From the NCBI RefSeq assembly GCF_024171565.1, contig NZ_JALJZZ010000002.1:1-64000 (forward strand): a DNA stretch of 64,000 bases, read 5' to 3'. The notes beneath the pieces are model-generated. The model was not told the origin of the DNA, searched no databases, and was given only the letters and a program-made list of their open reading frames with translations. The DNA comes from Okibacterium sp. HSC-33S16 (GTDB lineage: Bacteria > Actinomycetota > Actinomycetes > Actinomycetales > Microbacteriaceae). Shown piece after piece: positions 1 to 7,825 of the stretch. A program made the translations under genes and the position numbers. The stretch's first letter is position 1; each line of letters begins with the position of its first letter.

Positions 1-180
1 TCACGTGAAACTAGCCGCGGCAGCACGTTGCCTCCGGTGTCTTCTGTGGCTTCCGCGAGCACCGCGTGCGGTACCGCCGCGATGTTTCACGTGAAACTAG
101 CCGCGGCAGCACGTTGCCTCCGGTGTCTTCTGTGGCTTCCGCGAGCACCGCGTGCGGTACCGCCGCGATGTTTCACGTGA
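1..180. repeat. 86-bp perfect tandem duplication carrying parS
   Basis: Bases 1-86 and 87-172 are identical, and a third copy starts at 173 but stops matching after about 9 bases. Each unit begins inside a parS core, so the duplication multiplies the partition site. The unit also contains a filler of about 70 bp that has no recognisable gene. The window edge falls in the first copy, so more copies may lie to the left. Identity between copies suggests a recent or gene-converted duplication. Confidence 0.95.
84..97. promoter_or_regulatory. parS: parS site (perfect core)
   Basis: GTTTCACGTGAAAC, a perfect 14-bp palindrome that matches the conserved bacterial parS core bound by ParB. It lies at the junction of the two 86-bp repeats. 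An equivalent truncated site (TCACGTGAAAC) starts at base 1, cut by the window edge. Confidence 0.93.
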
Positions 181-183
181 ATC
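170..183. promoter_or_regulatory. parS: parS site (degenerate right half)
   Basis: GTTTCACGTGAATC, at the end of the second 86-bp repeat. It differs from the core in the right arm, where the duplicated segment ends and unique sequence begins. ParB binding may be weaker than at the perfect copies. Confidence 0.75.
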
Positions 184-312
184 GAAAAGTGATCCGGCGC
201 GCTTTCTTGACCGCATGGCCCTATCGAGCACGCGGATCGCGCGACAGGCGCGCATGCGTACAGGAATGGCTGACGGCGTCGGGTACGGTTGAAGAACGAC
301 AGGACGCGTCAC

Positions 313-326
313 GTTTCACGTGAAAC
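313..326. promoter_or_regulatory. parS: parS site immediately upstream of parA
   Basis: GTTTCACGTGAAAC, perfect palindrome, 23 bp before the parA start codon. It probably overlaps the parA promoter or leader, so ParB binding here could repress the operon. The rest of 184-312 shows no gene. Confidence 0.93.
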
Positions 327-349
327 ATCCCCACAGAGAAGGAGAGTCG

Positions 350-1309
350 GTGACTCATTCGCCCGCCGCAGACGACTCATCGCCGCTCATGCGCGAGATT
401 CTGGACCTCACCCACCGACGTAAGAATCTAGCCGATATATCGGTTCCTTTGCCCGAAAAGACGCGGATTTTCACGGTTTCCAACCAAAAAGGCGGGGTCG
501 GCAAGACGACTACCACTGTGAACATCGCGGCATCGCTCGCGAAGCTAGGAGCCCGGGTTCTTGTTATTGACCTGGATCCGCAGGGTAACGCGTCAACAGC
601 GCTCGGCGTCGATCACCATGCCGAGATTCCGAGCATTTACGACGTGCTGATTGATGACTTTCCTCTCGAAGACGTCGTGCAGCAGAGCCCCGAGTTCGAC
701 ACCCTCTTCTGCGCGCCCTCGACCATTCATCTGGCCGGTGCGGAGATCGAGCTCGTCTCGCAGGTCGCGCGTGAGCACCGTCTTCGTACCGCTCTCGAGC
801 AATTCGTCGCTGAAGCGGAGGATCCCTATCACTACGTTTTCATCGACTGCCCTCCCTCTCTCGGATTGCTGACCATCAACGCGTTTGTAGCAGCACGCGA
901 GGTTCTGATCCCGATTCAGGCGGAGTATTACGCACTCGAAGGTTTGAGCCAGTTACTCAACAGCATCCGAATGATCCAAAAGCACCTCAACCCACCACTG
1001 CGCGTGAGCACGATCCTTCTGACGATGTTCGATGGACGGACCAACCTCGCGCATCAGGTGGCGGACGACGTGCGGGCACACTTCCCCGCCGAGGTGCTGA
1101 AGGCCGTCATTCCTCGAGCCGTGCGGATCTCGGAAGCGCCCAGCTTCGGCCAAAGCGTTATCAGTCATGATCCCAGCGGCGTGGGGGCTATCTCCTACCT
1201 CGAGGCGGCCACGGAGATTGCGATGAGACAGGCGGAGCGCGACGAAGCGGCCGCTGACGACTCGGCACAGAGAACACCTGAATTGGTTACTGAAGGAGCT
1301 ACACACTAA
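350..1309 (+). CDS. parA: Chromosome partitioning ATPase ParA
   Basis: ParA/Soj ATPase of the chromosome segregation system; it binds DNA non-specifically as an ATP dimer and is stimulated by ParB. The deviant Walker A motif KGGVGKTTTT follows a polar N-terminal stretch of about 45 residues that is usual in actinobacterial ParA. The Walker A-prime region (VFIDCPPSLGLLT) and the switch region are present. I place the start at the GTG at 350 because GAAGGAGAG lies just before it. An upstream in-frame GTG at 320 sits inside a parS site and has no ribosome site. The length of 319 aa is normal. The stop overlaps the parB start by one base (TAATG), so the two genes are translationally coupled. Confidence 0.97.
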   Translation: MTHSPAADDSSPLMREILDLTHRRKNLADISVPLPEKTRIFTVSNQKGGVGKTTTTVNIAASLAKLGARVLVIDLDPQGNASTALGVDHHAEIPSIYDVLIDDFPLEDVVQQSPEFDTLFCAPSTIHLAGAEIELVSQVAREHRLRTALEQFVAEAEDPYHYVFIDCPPSLGLLTINAFVAAREVLIPIQAEYYALEGLSQLLNSIRMIQKHLNPPLRVSTILLTMFDGRTNLAHQVADDVRAHFPAEVLKAVIPRAVRISEAPSFGQSVISHDPSGVGAISYLEAATEIAMRQAERDEAAADDSAQRTPELVTEGATH

Positions 1310-2271
1310 TGGCTGTGAAACGCACGGGCCTCGGCCGCGGTATTGGATCTCTGATCCCTACGGCGACGCAAGAAATGACGGAGAACGGCCGGCCGGTAGA
1401 CGTATTCTTCCCCCAGACCAACCCGGAGCGAACCCTCGACAACGACGCCCTCGTCGCGGTGCCGGGCGCCCGGCTGGTGGAACTCGACCCGGCGGACATC
1501 ATCCCGAACGCGGTGCAGCCTCGCACTAACTTCGACGCTGCAGACCTTGCTGAGTTGGTGCACAGCATCCGCGAGGTCGGCGTGCTCCAGCCCATCGTTG
1601 TTCGGCCCCACCCCAAGAAGCGCGGCAAGTACGAACTCATCATGGGTGAGCGCCGGCTGCGGGCGACCAAAGAGGTAGGCCTCGCGACGATCCCCGCGGT
1701 CGTGAAGGATACGGCCAACGAGGACATGCTTCGGGACGCTCTCCTGGAGAACCTTCACCGGGCGGACCTCAACCCACTCGAAGAGGCATCAGCCTACCAG
1801 CAGTTGCTCGCCGATTTTGGAATCACCCAGGACGAGCTGGCGGTGAAAATTGGCCGGTCACGTCCACAAATCACGAATACGATCCGTCTCCTGAAGCTCC
1901 CGCAGGCGATTCAGGCTCGCGTGGCGGCAGGGGTGCTGACGGCAGGGCACGCTCGCGCCATCCTCTCCCTCACCGAGCCCGAGCTGATGCAGAAGCTCGC
2001 GGACAAGATCGTGAACGAAGACCTGTCGGTGCGCGCGGCGGAGGCCGCGGCAGCCCACATGCAGGGCCAAGCCCCCAAGAAAACCAAGCCGGTGTCTGGC
2101 ACGCGCCATGCGCATCTCGAGGAAGTCGCCGATCGGCTCGGCGACCGCCTCAACACCCGGGTGAAGGTGGCCCTCGGAGCCAGAAAAGGCCAGGTCACGA
2201 TAGAATTCGCGACTCTGGGCGACCTCAACCGGATCCTCGCCGAGATCGGCGAGCCCGCCTACGGCTCGTAA
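1309..2271 (+). CDS. parB: Chromosome partitioning protein ParB
   Basis: ParB/Spo0J-type CTPase and DNA-binding protein that loads on parS and spreads. Visible elements are the N-terminal ParB/Srx domain with the CTP-binding box GERRLRA, the LENLHRADLNPLEEA segment, a helix-turn-helix (KIGRSRPQITNTIRLLKLP) that reads parS, and a C-terminal dimerisation segment. The N-terminus KRTGLGRGIGSLIP is the typical ParA-stimulating leader. AAGGAG in the end of parA serves as ribosome site. Length 320 aa is normal. Confidence 0.97.
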   Translation: MAVKRTGLGRGIGSLIPTATQEMTENGRPVDVFFPQTNPERTLDNDALVAVPGARLVELDPADIIPNAVQPRTNFDAADLAELVHSIREVGVLQPIVVRPHPKKRGKYELIMGERRLRATKEVGLATIPAVVKDTANEDMLRDALLENLHRADLNPLEEASAYQQLLADFGITQDELAVKIGRSRPQITNTIRLLKLPQAIQARVAAGVLTAGHARAILSLTEPELMQKLADKIVNEDLSVRAAEAAAAHMQGQAPKKTKPVSGTRHAHLEEVADRLGDRLNTRVKVALGARKGQVTIEFATLGDLNRILAEIGEPAYGS

Positions 2272-2279
2272 AAACCGCT

Positions 2280-2309
2280 GCTGCGGCTGGGTTACTCCCC
2301 GGCCGCAGC
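2280..2309. terminator. Bidirectional terminator between parB and ddl
   Basis: A 12-bp stem (GCTGCGGCTGGG paired with CCCGGCCGCAGC, one G-U pair) with a 6-base loop. The loop holds the ddl stop codon (TTA at 2292-2294 on the plus strand). On the minus strand the stem is followed a few bases later by a run of five T, so it suits the leftward transcripts best; on the plus strand it follows parB directly. Confidence 0.7.
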
Positions 2310-3245
2310 CAGGGCGAGAGCACTGTATGCGGACGCCAGTGTGAGCCCGGCGGCCTCGATAGCCTGCGGCACGAGGGACGTCTCGGTAAGACCGGGCAGC
2401 ATGTTCGCTTCCAGAAACCACACAACGCCATCAGCATCCACGATCAGGTCAATGCGCGAGATGTGTCGCATCCCCAAAATCTTGTGCACCTCAACCGCGG
2501 TCGCCGCTGCACGCTCGGCGATGTCCTCCGAGACGCGTGCCGGGGCGTAAAACGTCGTCTCCCCCGCGTTGTATCGCGCTTCGAAGCTGTACACGCCCGA
2601 CAGTGGTTCAATCTCAACAGCGGGCAACGCAACCGGTCCGTGACCAGAGTCCATCACTGCGATCGCGAGCTCGGTACCCTCGATCTTCTTCTCGATCAAC
2701 GCGACATCTGAGTAGGTGTACGCGTCGACCATCGCGCGTGGCAGGTCAGCGACATCCGTCACAATCGTCACACCTTGCGCAGAGCCGCCCTGTGCGGGCT
2801 TCACGACCGCGGCAGGACCGATGCCGTGCACGACCTCCGCGAGCACGCCATTGGCGCCCAGCTCGCGAAAGGTGCCGTTGGGCAATGACAGCCACGCGGG
2901 TGTTGCGATGCCTGCCCGGGCCACCAGCGCCTTGGCGGTCGGCTTGGACCAGGCGAGCCCTGCGCTCTCTGAATGAGAACCCACATAACGGATGCCTCTG
3001 GCACGCAGCAGCGCCTGCAGCGCTCCGTCTTCGCCGCTGGCTCCGTGAAGGGCGGGCCAGACAACGTCTGGCGCCTTCTCGGCCAGCATCGGCAGCAGCC
3101 GAGCGTCAGGATCACGAAGAGTGACGGTGTGCCCTGCGGCCTGAAGTTCTTCGGCGACGCGACGCCCTGACCGCAGCGACACGTCACGCTCGTGCGAGAT
3201 CCCCCCGGAGAGCACCACGATGTCGAGCTTCTTAAATTCGGTCAT
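2292..3245 (-). CDS. ddl: D-alanine--D-alanine ligase family protein (ATP-grasp)
   Basis: ATP-grasp ligase of the Ddl family, which joins two D-alanines for the peptidoglycan stem peptide. The N-terminus has VLSGGISHERDVSLRSG, the classical Ddl opening with the His-Glu pair. The ATP-grasp part shows VVKPAQGGSAQGV and the C-terminal FLEANMLPGLTETSLVPQA that holds metal and substrate. The length of 317 aa is a little short for housekeeping Ddl (about 350 aa). Many actinobacteria carry such a gene next to parB in addition to another ddl, so it may be a paralogue. AAAAGG precedes the ATG. Confidence 0.88.
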   Translation of the reverse strand: MTEFKKLDIVVLSGGISHERDVSLRSGRRVAEELQAAGHTVTLRDPDARLLPMLAEKAPDVVWPALHGASGEDGALQALLRARGIRYVGSHSESAGLAWSKPTAKALVARAGIATPAWLSLPNGTFRELGANGVLAEVVHGIGPAAVVKPAQGGSAQGVTIVTDVADLPRAMVDAYTYSDVALIEKKIEGTELAIAVMDSGHGPVALPAVEIEPLSGVYSFEARYNAGETTFYAPARVSEDIAERAAATAVEVHKILGMRHISRIDLIVDADGVVWFLEANMLPGLTETSLVPQAIEAAGLTLASAYSALALAAAGE

Positions 3246-3287
3246 GATCAGGCCTTTTCTGTGGGTCTGCGTGGGCGGTCAGCGAGT

Positions 3288-4610
3288 TCAGGACATGTTG
3301 GGTGGCGGGCCCGCGAAGTTGCCGCGGCCCTTCGCCCCCGTGAGGCGTCCGGTCCCCGCGAACGTGTCGAGCAGATCGAGTTCGCCGTTGATCACTGTAG
3401 CCAGCCGCCGAATGCCCACCCGAATATTTTCAGGCGTCGGGTAGCAGAATGAGAGCCGGATGTTGCGGCGCCCGTCTCCGTCGGCGTAGAACGCCGTTCC
3501 GGGCGTATAAGCGACGAGCTCCTTCACCGCCCGTGGCAACATGGCCTTCGAATCGAGCTGCTCGGGCAGGGTGAGCCACACGTAGAAGCCACCGTTGGGA
3601 TTCGTCCAGCTGAGTTCGGGCAAGTACTCCCCGAGCGCCGTCAGCATGGTCTCTTTTCGCTCCCGATAGACCCCGCGGAAAGTGTTGATCTGGCCTTTCC
3701 AATCCGCCTGGTCCAGATACTGCGAGATGACGAGCTGGCTAAACGAGGACGGGCAGAGGATGGCCGCCTCGTTGGCGAGGATGAGCTTCTCGCGGATGGC
3801 GTGCGGAGCGAGTGCCCACCCTACCCGGAAGCCCGGTGCGAGTGTCTTGGAGAACGTGCCCAGGTAGACGACGCCGTCCGACTCAAGCGAACGCAGCGCC
3901 TCGGGCGGCTTTTGCTCGAAATACAGGAGGCCGTACGGGTTGTCCTCGAGCACCAGGATGTCGTTCTCACGCGCGATCTCAAGGATCTCGCTGCGACGCG
4001 CCTCCGACAGGGTGACACCAGCCGGATTGTGGAACGTCGGGATTGTGTAGAGGAACTTGATGGTTTTGCCGGCCGCCTTGAGGCGTGCAATGTGCTCACG
4101 AAGTGCTTCAGGAATGAGCCCGTTCTCGTCCATCGGAACGTGGTCGACCTCGGCCTGATAGCTCTTGAAGATCACCATGGCCGTGACGTAGCTCGGGCCC
4201 TCGGCCAGCACCACGTCGCCCGGGTCAATGAAGAGTTTGCTGAACAGTTCGAGCGCGTGCTGGCTGCCCGTGGTAATCACCACGTCAGAGGCACTCCCCT
4301 GGATTCCCTCGAGCGCCATCACCTCGAGCGTTTGTTCGCGCAGCTTCTCCACGCCCTGCCCGGAACCGTACTGAAGCGCAACCGCACCCTGTTCGCGCAT
4401 GACGCGGCCCATGGCGTCCGTGACCAGATCTTCGGGGAGAGCGGAGACAAAGGGCATTCCACCGGCCAGCGAGACAACCTCGGGGCGGCTCGCCACGGCG
4501 AACAGGGCTCGGACCTCGCTGGCGGCCAACCCGGCCGTGCGGGCGGCGTAAGCGCCGTACCACGGGTCGAGGTTGTTTCCGGATGAGTGGCGAGAGCCGA
4601 GTTCTGACAC
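3288..4610 (-). CDS. PLP-dependent aminotransferase, class I/II fold
   Basis: Fold-type I aminotransferase resembling 2-aminoadipate/aromatic aminotransferases (LysN/ARO8-like), as commonly found beside parB in actinobacteria. The PLP lysine lies in YLGTFSKTLAPGFRVGW. The aspartate and tyrosine that hold PLP are in LEDNPYGLLYFE, and the arginine that binds substrate carboxylate is near NIRLSFCYP. Protein length 440 aa. The frame remains open upstream into trxA, but I start at GTG 4610 because GGAAAG lies 5 bp before it and the conserved domain begins soon after. The exact substrate cannot be read from sequence. Confidence 0.88.
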   Translation of the reverse strand: MSELGSRHSSGNNLDPWYGAYAARTAGLAASEVRALFAVASRPEVVSLAGGMPFVSALPEDLVTDAMGRVMREQGAVALQYGSGQGVEKLREQTLEVMALEGIQGSASDVVITTGSQHALELFSKLFIDPGDVVLAEGPSYVTAMVIFKSYQAEVDHVPMDENGLIPEALREHIARLKAAGKTIKFLYTIPTFHNPAGVTLSEARRSEILEIARENDILVLEDNPYGLLYFEQKPPEALRSLESDGVVYLGTFSKTLAPGFRVGWALAPHAIREKLILANEAAILCPSSFSQLVISQYLDQADWKGQINTFRGVYRERKETMLTALGEYLPELSWTNPNGGFYVWLTLPEQLDSKAMLPRAVKELVAYTPGTAFYADGDGRRNIRLSFCYPTPENIRVGIRRLATVINGELDLLDTFAGTGRLTGAKGRGNFAGPPPNMS

Positions 4611-4709
4611 TGTTCTTTCCGTTCCTGGTCTTGAATCGATGTTAGCCGCACGGCGGGGATGCCAATGAACGGCGAGTGGACTGCTGCCTGCGCGACCATT
4701 AACGACAAC

Positions 4710-4737
4710 GACCCGCCCGGCGGGTGCCGGACGGGTC
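4710..4737 (-). terminator. Terminator downstream of trxA
   Basis: A 12-bp stem with a 4-base loop (GACCCGCCCGGC / GCCGGACGGGTC, one G-U pair), 16 bp after the trxA stop on the minus strand, followed by a T-rich but not pure T stretch. It separates trxB-trxA from the aminotransferase gene. Confidence 0.65.
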
Positions 4738-4752
4738 GAAAAGATCGTCTGG

Positions 4753-5076
4753 CTACTTGATGAAGGCGGCCAGGTCGTTCTCGAGTGCTGCTTTGGGCTT
4801 CGCGCCGATGATGGTCTGTGCCACCTCGCCACCCTTGAACACCTTGAGGGCAGGGATCGACGTGATCTGGTAGTCCATCGCGAGCTGCGGGTTCTCGTCG
4901 ACGTTCACCTTGACGATGTCAAGCTTGTCGGCGTGCTCGGTGGCGATCTGGTCGAGGATCGGCGAAACCATGCGGCAGGGGCCACACCATTCAGCCCAGA
5001 AGTCAACGAGAACGGGCTTCTCGCTCTTCAGAACCTCGGCGTCGAAAGTGCTCTCGGATACTGCACGTGCTGACAT
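4753..5076 (-). CDS. trxA: Thioredoxin TrxA
   Basis: Thiol-disulfide oxidoreductase, 107 aa. The active site WCGPC lies in the conserved context FWAEWCGPCRM, and the cis-proline loop is SIPALKVFKGGE. It is reduced by TrxB, encoded 27 bp upstream, and in turn reduces ribonucleotide reductase, peroxiredoxins and related enzymes. AAGGAG precedes the ATG by 6 bp. The trxB-trxA order and the short gap indicate one operon. Confidence 0.97.
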   Translation of the reverse strand: MSARAVSESTFDAEVLKSEKPVLVDFWAEWCGPCRMVSPILDQIATEHADKLDIVKVNVDENPQLAMDYQITSIPALKVFKGGEVAQTIIGAKPKAALENDLAAFIK

Positions 5077-5103
5077 GTTTACTCCTTGTGGATAGATGAA
5101 AAT

Positions 5104-6078
5104 TTAAACGGATGCCGCGACTGCGGACGCAATTTCAGGGTTGTGGTCCGCTTCCTGCTCGAGGCTCGCCAGGTAGTGCTCAGCGTCCAGGGCAGCGACG
5201 GTTCCGGATGCGGCGGCGGTGACCGCCTGGCGGTAGCTCGGGTCGATGACGTCACCGGCAGCGAAGACACCGGGGAGGTTCGTGCGGGATGAACGGCCGT
5301 CGACCGCAATGGTTCCGTCGGCGGTGAGTTCGAGCTGCCCGTGGAACAGGTGGGTGCGCGGATCGTTTCCGATGGCCACGAACAGTCCGCCGAGCTCGAG
5401 CGAGCTCTCGGAGCCGTCGACCGTGTTGCGCAGAGTCACTCCGTTGACGGCGTTCTCACCGGAGATGCCGACGACCTCGGAGTTCCAGATGAACTCGATC
5501 TTCTCGTTGGCGAAGGCTCGCTCCTGCATGATCTTCGACGCCCGCAGGGTGTCCTTGCGGTGAATGACGTACACCTTCGATGCGAAGCGCGTGAGGAAGG
5601 TAGCCTCTTCCATCGCGGAGTCGCCGCCGCCGACGACCGCGATCGTCTTCTCCTTGAAGAAGAAGCCGTCGCAGGTGGCGCACCACGAGATGCCGCGGCC
5701 GGAGAGGCGCTCCTCGTCCGCGAGGCCGAGTTTGCGGTACGCGCTTCCGGTCGCCACGATGACGGTCGACGCCTCAAAGTCACCGGAGTAACCGGTCTTG
5801 ACGGTTTTCACCTCGCCATCAAGCGAAACCTCGGTGACGTCATCAAGGATGATCTCGGTGCCGAAGCGCTCAGCCTGCTCCTGAAACTTGGTCATGAGCT
5901 CAGGGCCCTGGATTCCTTCGGGGAAGCCCGGGTAGTTCTCCACCTCGGTGGTGTTCATCAGTTCGCCACCGGCCTCAACGCTCGAGGCGAGGAGCAACGG
6001 ATTCAGGTTGGCACGAGCCGCGTAGATCGCCGCGGTGTAACCGGCCGGCCCAGACCCGATGATGATGACATTGCGCAC
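5104..6078 (-). CDS. trxB: Thioredoxin-disulfide reductase TrxB
   Basis: FAD/NADPH enzyme that reduces TrxA. The FAD-binding GSGPAGYTAAIYAARA is at the N-terminus. The redox pair is CATC in WCATCDGFFF. The NADPH motif is GGGDSAMEEA, and the C-terminal FAD motif is GVFAAGDV. Length 324 aa is usual for low-Mr TrxB. The start is GTG at 6078, with GAGGAG 9 bp upstream. The gap to murJ (118 bp) is long enough to hold a promoter, but I see no convincing -35/-10 pair there. Confidence 0.97.
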   Translation of the reverse strand: MRNVIIIGSGPAGYTAAIYAARANLNPLLLASSVEAGGELMNTTEVENYPGFPEGIQGPELMTKFQEQAERFGTEIILDDVTEVSLDGEVKTVKTGYSGDFEASTVIVATGSAYRKLGLADEERLSGRGISWCATCDGFFFKEKTIAVVGGGDSAMEEATFLTRFASKVYVIHRKDTLRASKIMQERAFANEKIEFIWNSEVVGISGENAVNGVTLRNTVDGSESSLELGGLFVAIGNDPRTHLFHGQLELTADGTIAVDGRSSRTNLPGVFAAGDVIDPSYRQAVTAAASGTVAALDAEHYLASLEQEADHNPEIASAVAASV

Positions 6079-6196
6079 GGTAGTTGCTCCTCAAAACTTG
6101 ACTCGACCAGTCCAACACATCTTAGTGAGCACCTATTCCGGCGGCCGAGCTGCGCTGGGAGGAGGCTGTGAGCGCCCGCGGAAGCGGGGTAGGCGC

Positions 6197-7825
6197 CTAG
6201 CGACGACGCAGCCGCCGTGTGATCGGTGCCAGTGCGGAGCGCAGCTCTTCTGACCGCATCAGCGCGAGCACACCGAGGTACAGCACGAGCATGACGACAC
6301 CGATGAGTGCCATGGTCAGGATGGCTGTGACCGGTGAGGCCAGTGCCCAGCCGTCGGTGTATCCGCCGAGCCAGAAGATCAGCAGCACGCCGGCGATCAC
6401 CGCGGGGATCGCGGCCACCGTGAAGACGGTGAGGCTCCGGATGATGCGGGCCATGTCGAGGCCGTTGATGCGACCTCGAAGAAGGATGCCCGCGGTCACC
6501 ATCTGAACCACGATTGAGATCGACATCGCAACCGCAAGCCCGATTCCGATGAACTGCTTGGGCAGCTGGGAGCAGGCGAGGGCCAAGGCGACGTAAACGA
6601 CCGTCTGCACGAGAGTGAAAAGGAAGGGCGTGCGGGTGTCGCCCAAGGCGTAGAACGTGCGCTGGAAGACGAACAGCACGGCGAACGGAACGAGGCTGAT
6701 GAGGTAGCCCATCAGGACGAAGCCCATGGCGGCGGTGTCGGGGAATTGGCCGGTGAACAGGCTCGCGAAAGGAAAGGCCACGACCAGGAGAACGGCGGTG
6801 GCAATGACGATCAGGAGGGTGATTTGACGAACCGCAGCCGAAACATCCGTTTTCAGATCGTCAAGACGGTTCTCGCGGACGTGCTCCGACAACCGGGTGA
6901 AGTAGGCGGTGGCGACCGAGAGGGTGATGACGGAGTGCGGCAGCATGTAGATGAGCCAGGCGTTCTGGAGCGTCGCCGTCGAAGGGCCGTGACCGGAGGC
7001 GATGAGGGCAACGTTCGTCTGGATGAGTCCGCCGGCGGTAGTCAGTCCGAGCATCGCGAACGACCAGCCGGCGAGCTTTCCTGTCGCGCGCAGGCCCACA
7101 CCGCGCCAGGCGAAGTCGGGACGGTAGCTGAGGCCGATTCGGCGCCAGAAGAAGAAGAGGATGACGGCTTGTGCGGCCACGCCGAGCGTCGCGGTGCCGC
7201 CAAGCAGGGTGACCATGCCTGGCGTCCACTCGGTGACGAGTCTGGCGCCGTTGGGGTCAGCACCAAAGAGCACGATGAAGACAACGAGGCCGAGCATTGA
7301 GACGACGTTATTGATGACCGGTGACCAGGTGAACGGCCCAAACAGCTTGTGGGCGTTGAGGATCTCACCGAGCACCGAATACAGCCCATAGAAGAAGATC
7401 TGAGGCAGGCACCAGTAGGCGAAGGCGATGGCAAGTGCGCGTGAGTCGGAGTCGAGGCTCACCGAGTACAGGTGAACCAGGATGGGCGCGAGGAAGACGG
7501 CCAGGATGGTGGCTGCGATGAGCACCACGAAGGTGATGGTGAGGAGCTTGTTGATGTACGCCTTGCCGCCGTCGGCGTGGACGATGCTCCTCACGATCGA
7601 CGGCACGAGAACGGCGCTCAGCACACCGCCCGCGATGATGACGTAGAGGGTGTTGGGCAGCTGGTTGGCCACACCGAACGCGTCGGCGCTGCGCGAACCG
7701 ACGAGACCGATGGTGGTCGCGAGCAGCATCGCCTTCACGAAGCCGAGGAGGCGGGACACCATGGTGCCCGAGGCCAGGAAGAAACTGGCGCGGCCGATGC
7801 CAGCGCCGTCTGTTGTCTTAGTCAT
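6197..7825 (-). CDS. murJ: Lipid II flippase MurJ
   Basis: Integral membrane protein of the MOP/MVF family that flips lipid II to the outer face of the membrane for peptidoglycan synthesis. The 542 residues contain about 14 hydrophobic segments. The N-terminal signature is FFLASGTMVSRLLGFVKAMLLATTIG. The start overlaps the end of the upstream DUF6049 gene by 8 bp, so the two are coupled. In actinobacteria MurJ and the DUF6049 protein are regularly neighbours. There is no long cytoplasmic pseudokinase tail as in mycobacterial MviN; the protein ends RRLRRR. Confidence 0.95.
   Translation of the reverse strand: MTKTTDGAGIGRASFFLASGTMVSRLLGFVKAMLLATTIGLVGSRSADAFGVANQLPNTLYVIIAGGVLSAVLVPSIVRSIVHADGGKAYINKLLTITFVVLIAATILAVFLAPILVHLYSVSLDSDSRALAIAFAYWCLPQIFFYGLYSVLGEILNAHKLFGPFTWSPVINNVVSMLGLVVFIVLFGADPNGARLVTEWTPGMVTLLGGTATLGVAAQAVILFFFWRRIGLSYRPDFAWRGVGLRATGKLAGWSFAMLGLTTAGGLIQTNVALIASGHGPSTATLQNAWLIYMLPHSVITLSVATAYFTRLSEHVRENRLDDLKTDVSAAVRQITLLIVIATAVLLVVAFPFASLFTGQFPDTAAMGFVLMGYLISLVPFAVLFVFQRTFYALGDTRTPFLFTLVQTVVYVALALACSQLPKQFIGIGLAVAMSISIVVQMVTAGILLRGRINGLDMARIIRSLTVFTVAAIPAVIAGVLLIFWLGGYTDGWALASPVTAILTMALIGVVMLVLYLGVLALMRSEELRSALAPITRRLRRR

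Noticed and set aside
66-323. Open frames on both strands across the parS repeats (71-85 codons)
   Set aside because: They are made by the repeated non-coding unit, have no ribosome site, and overlap parS and the parA leader.
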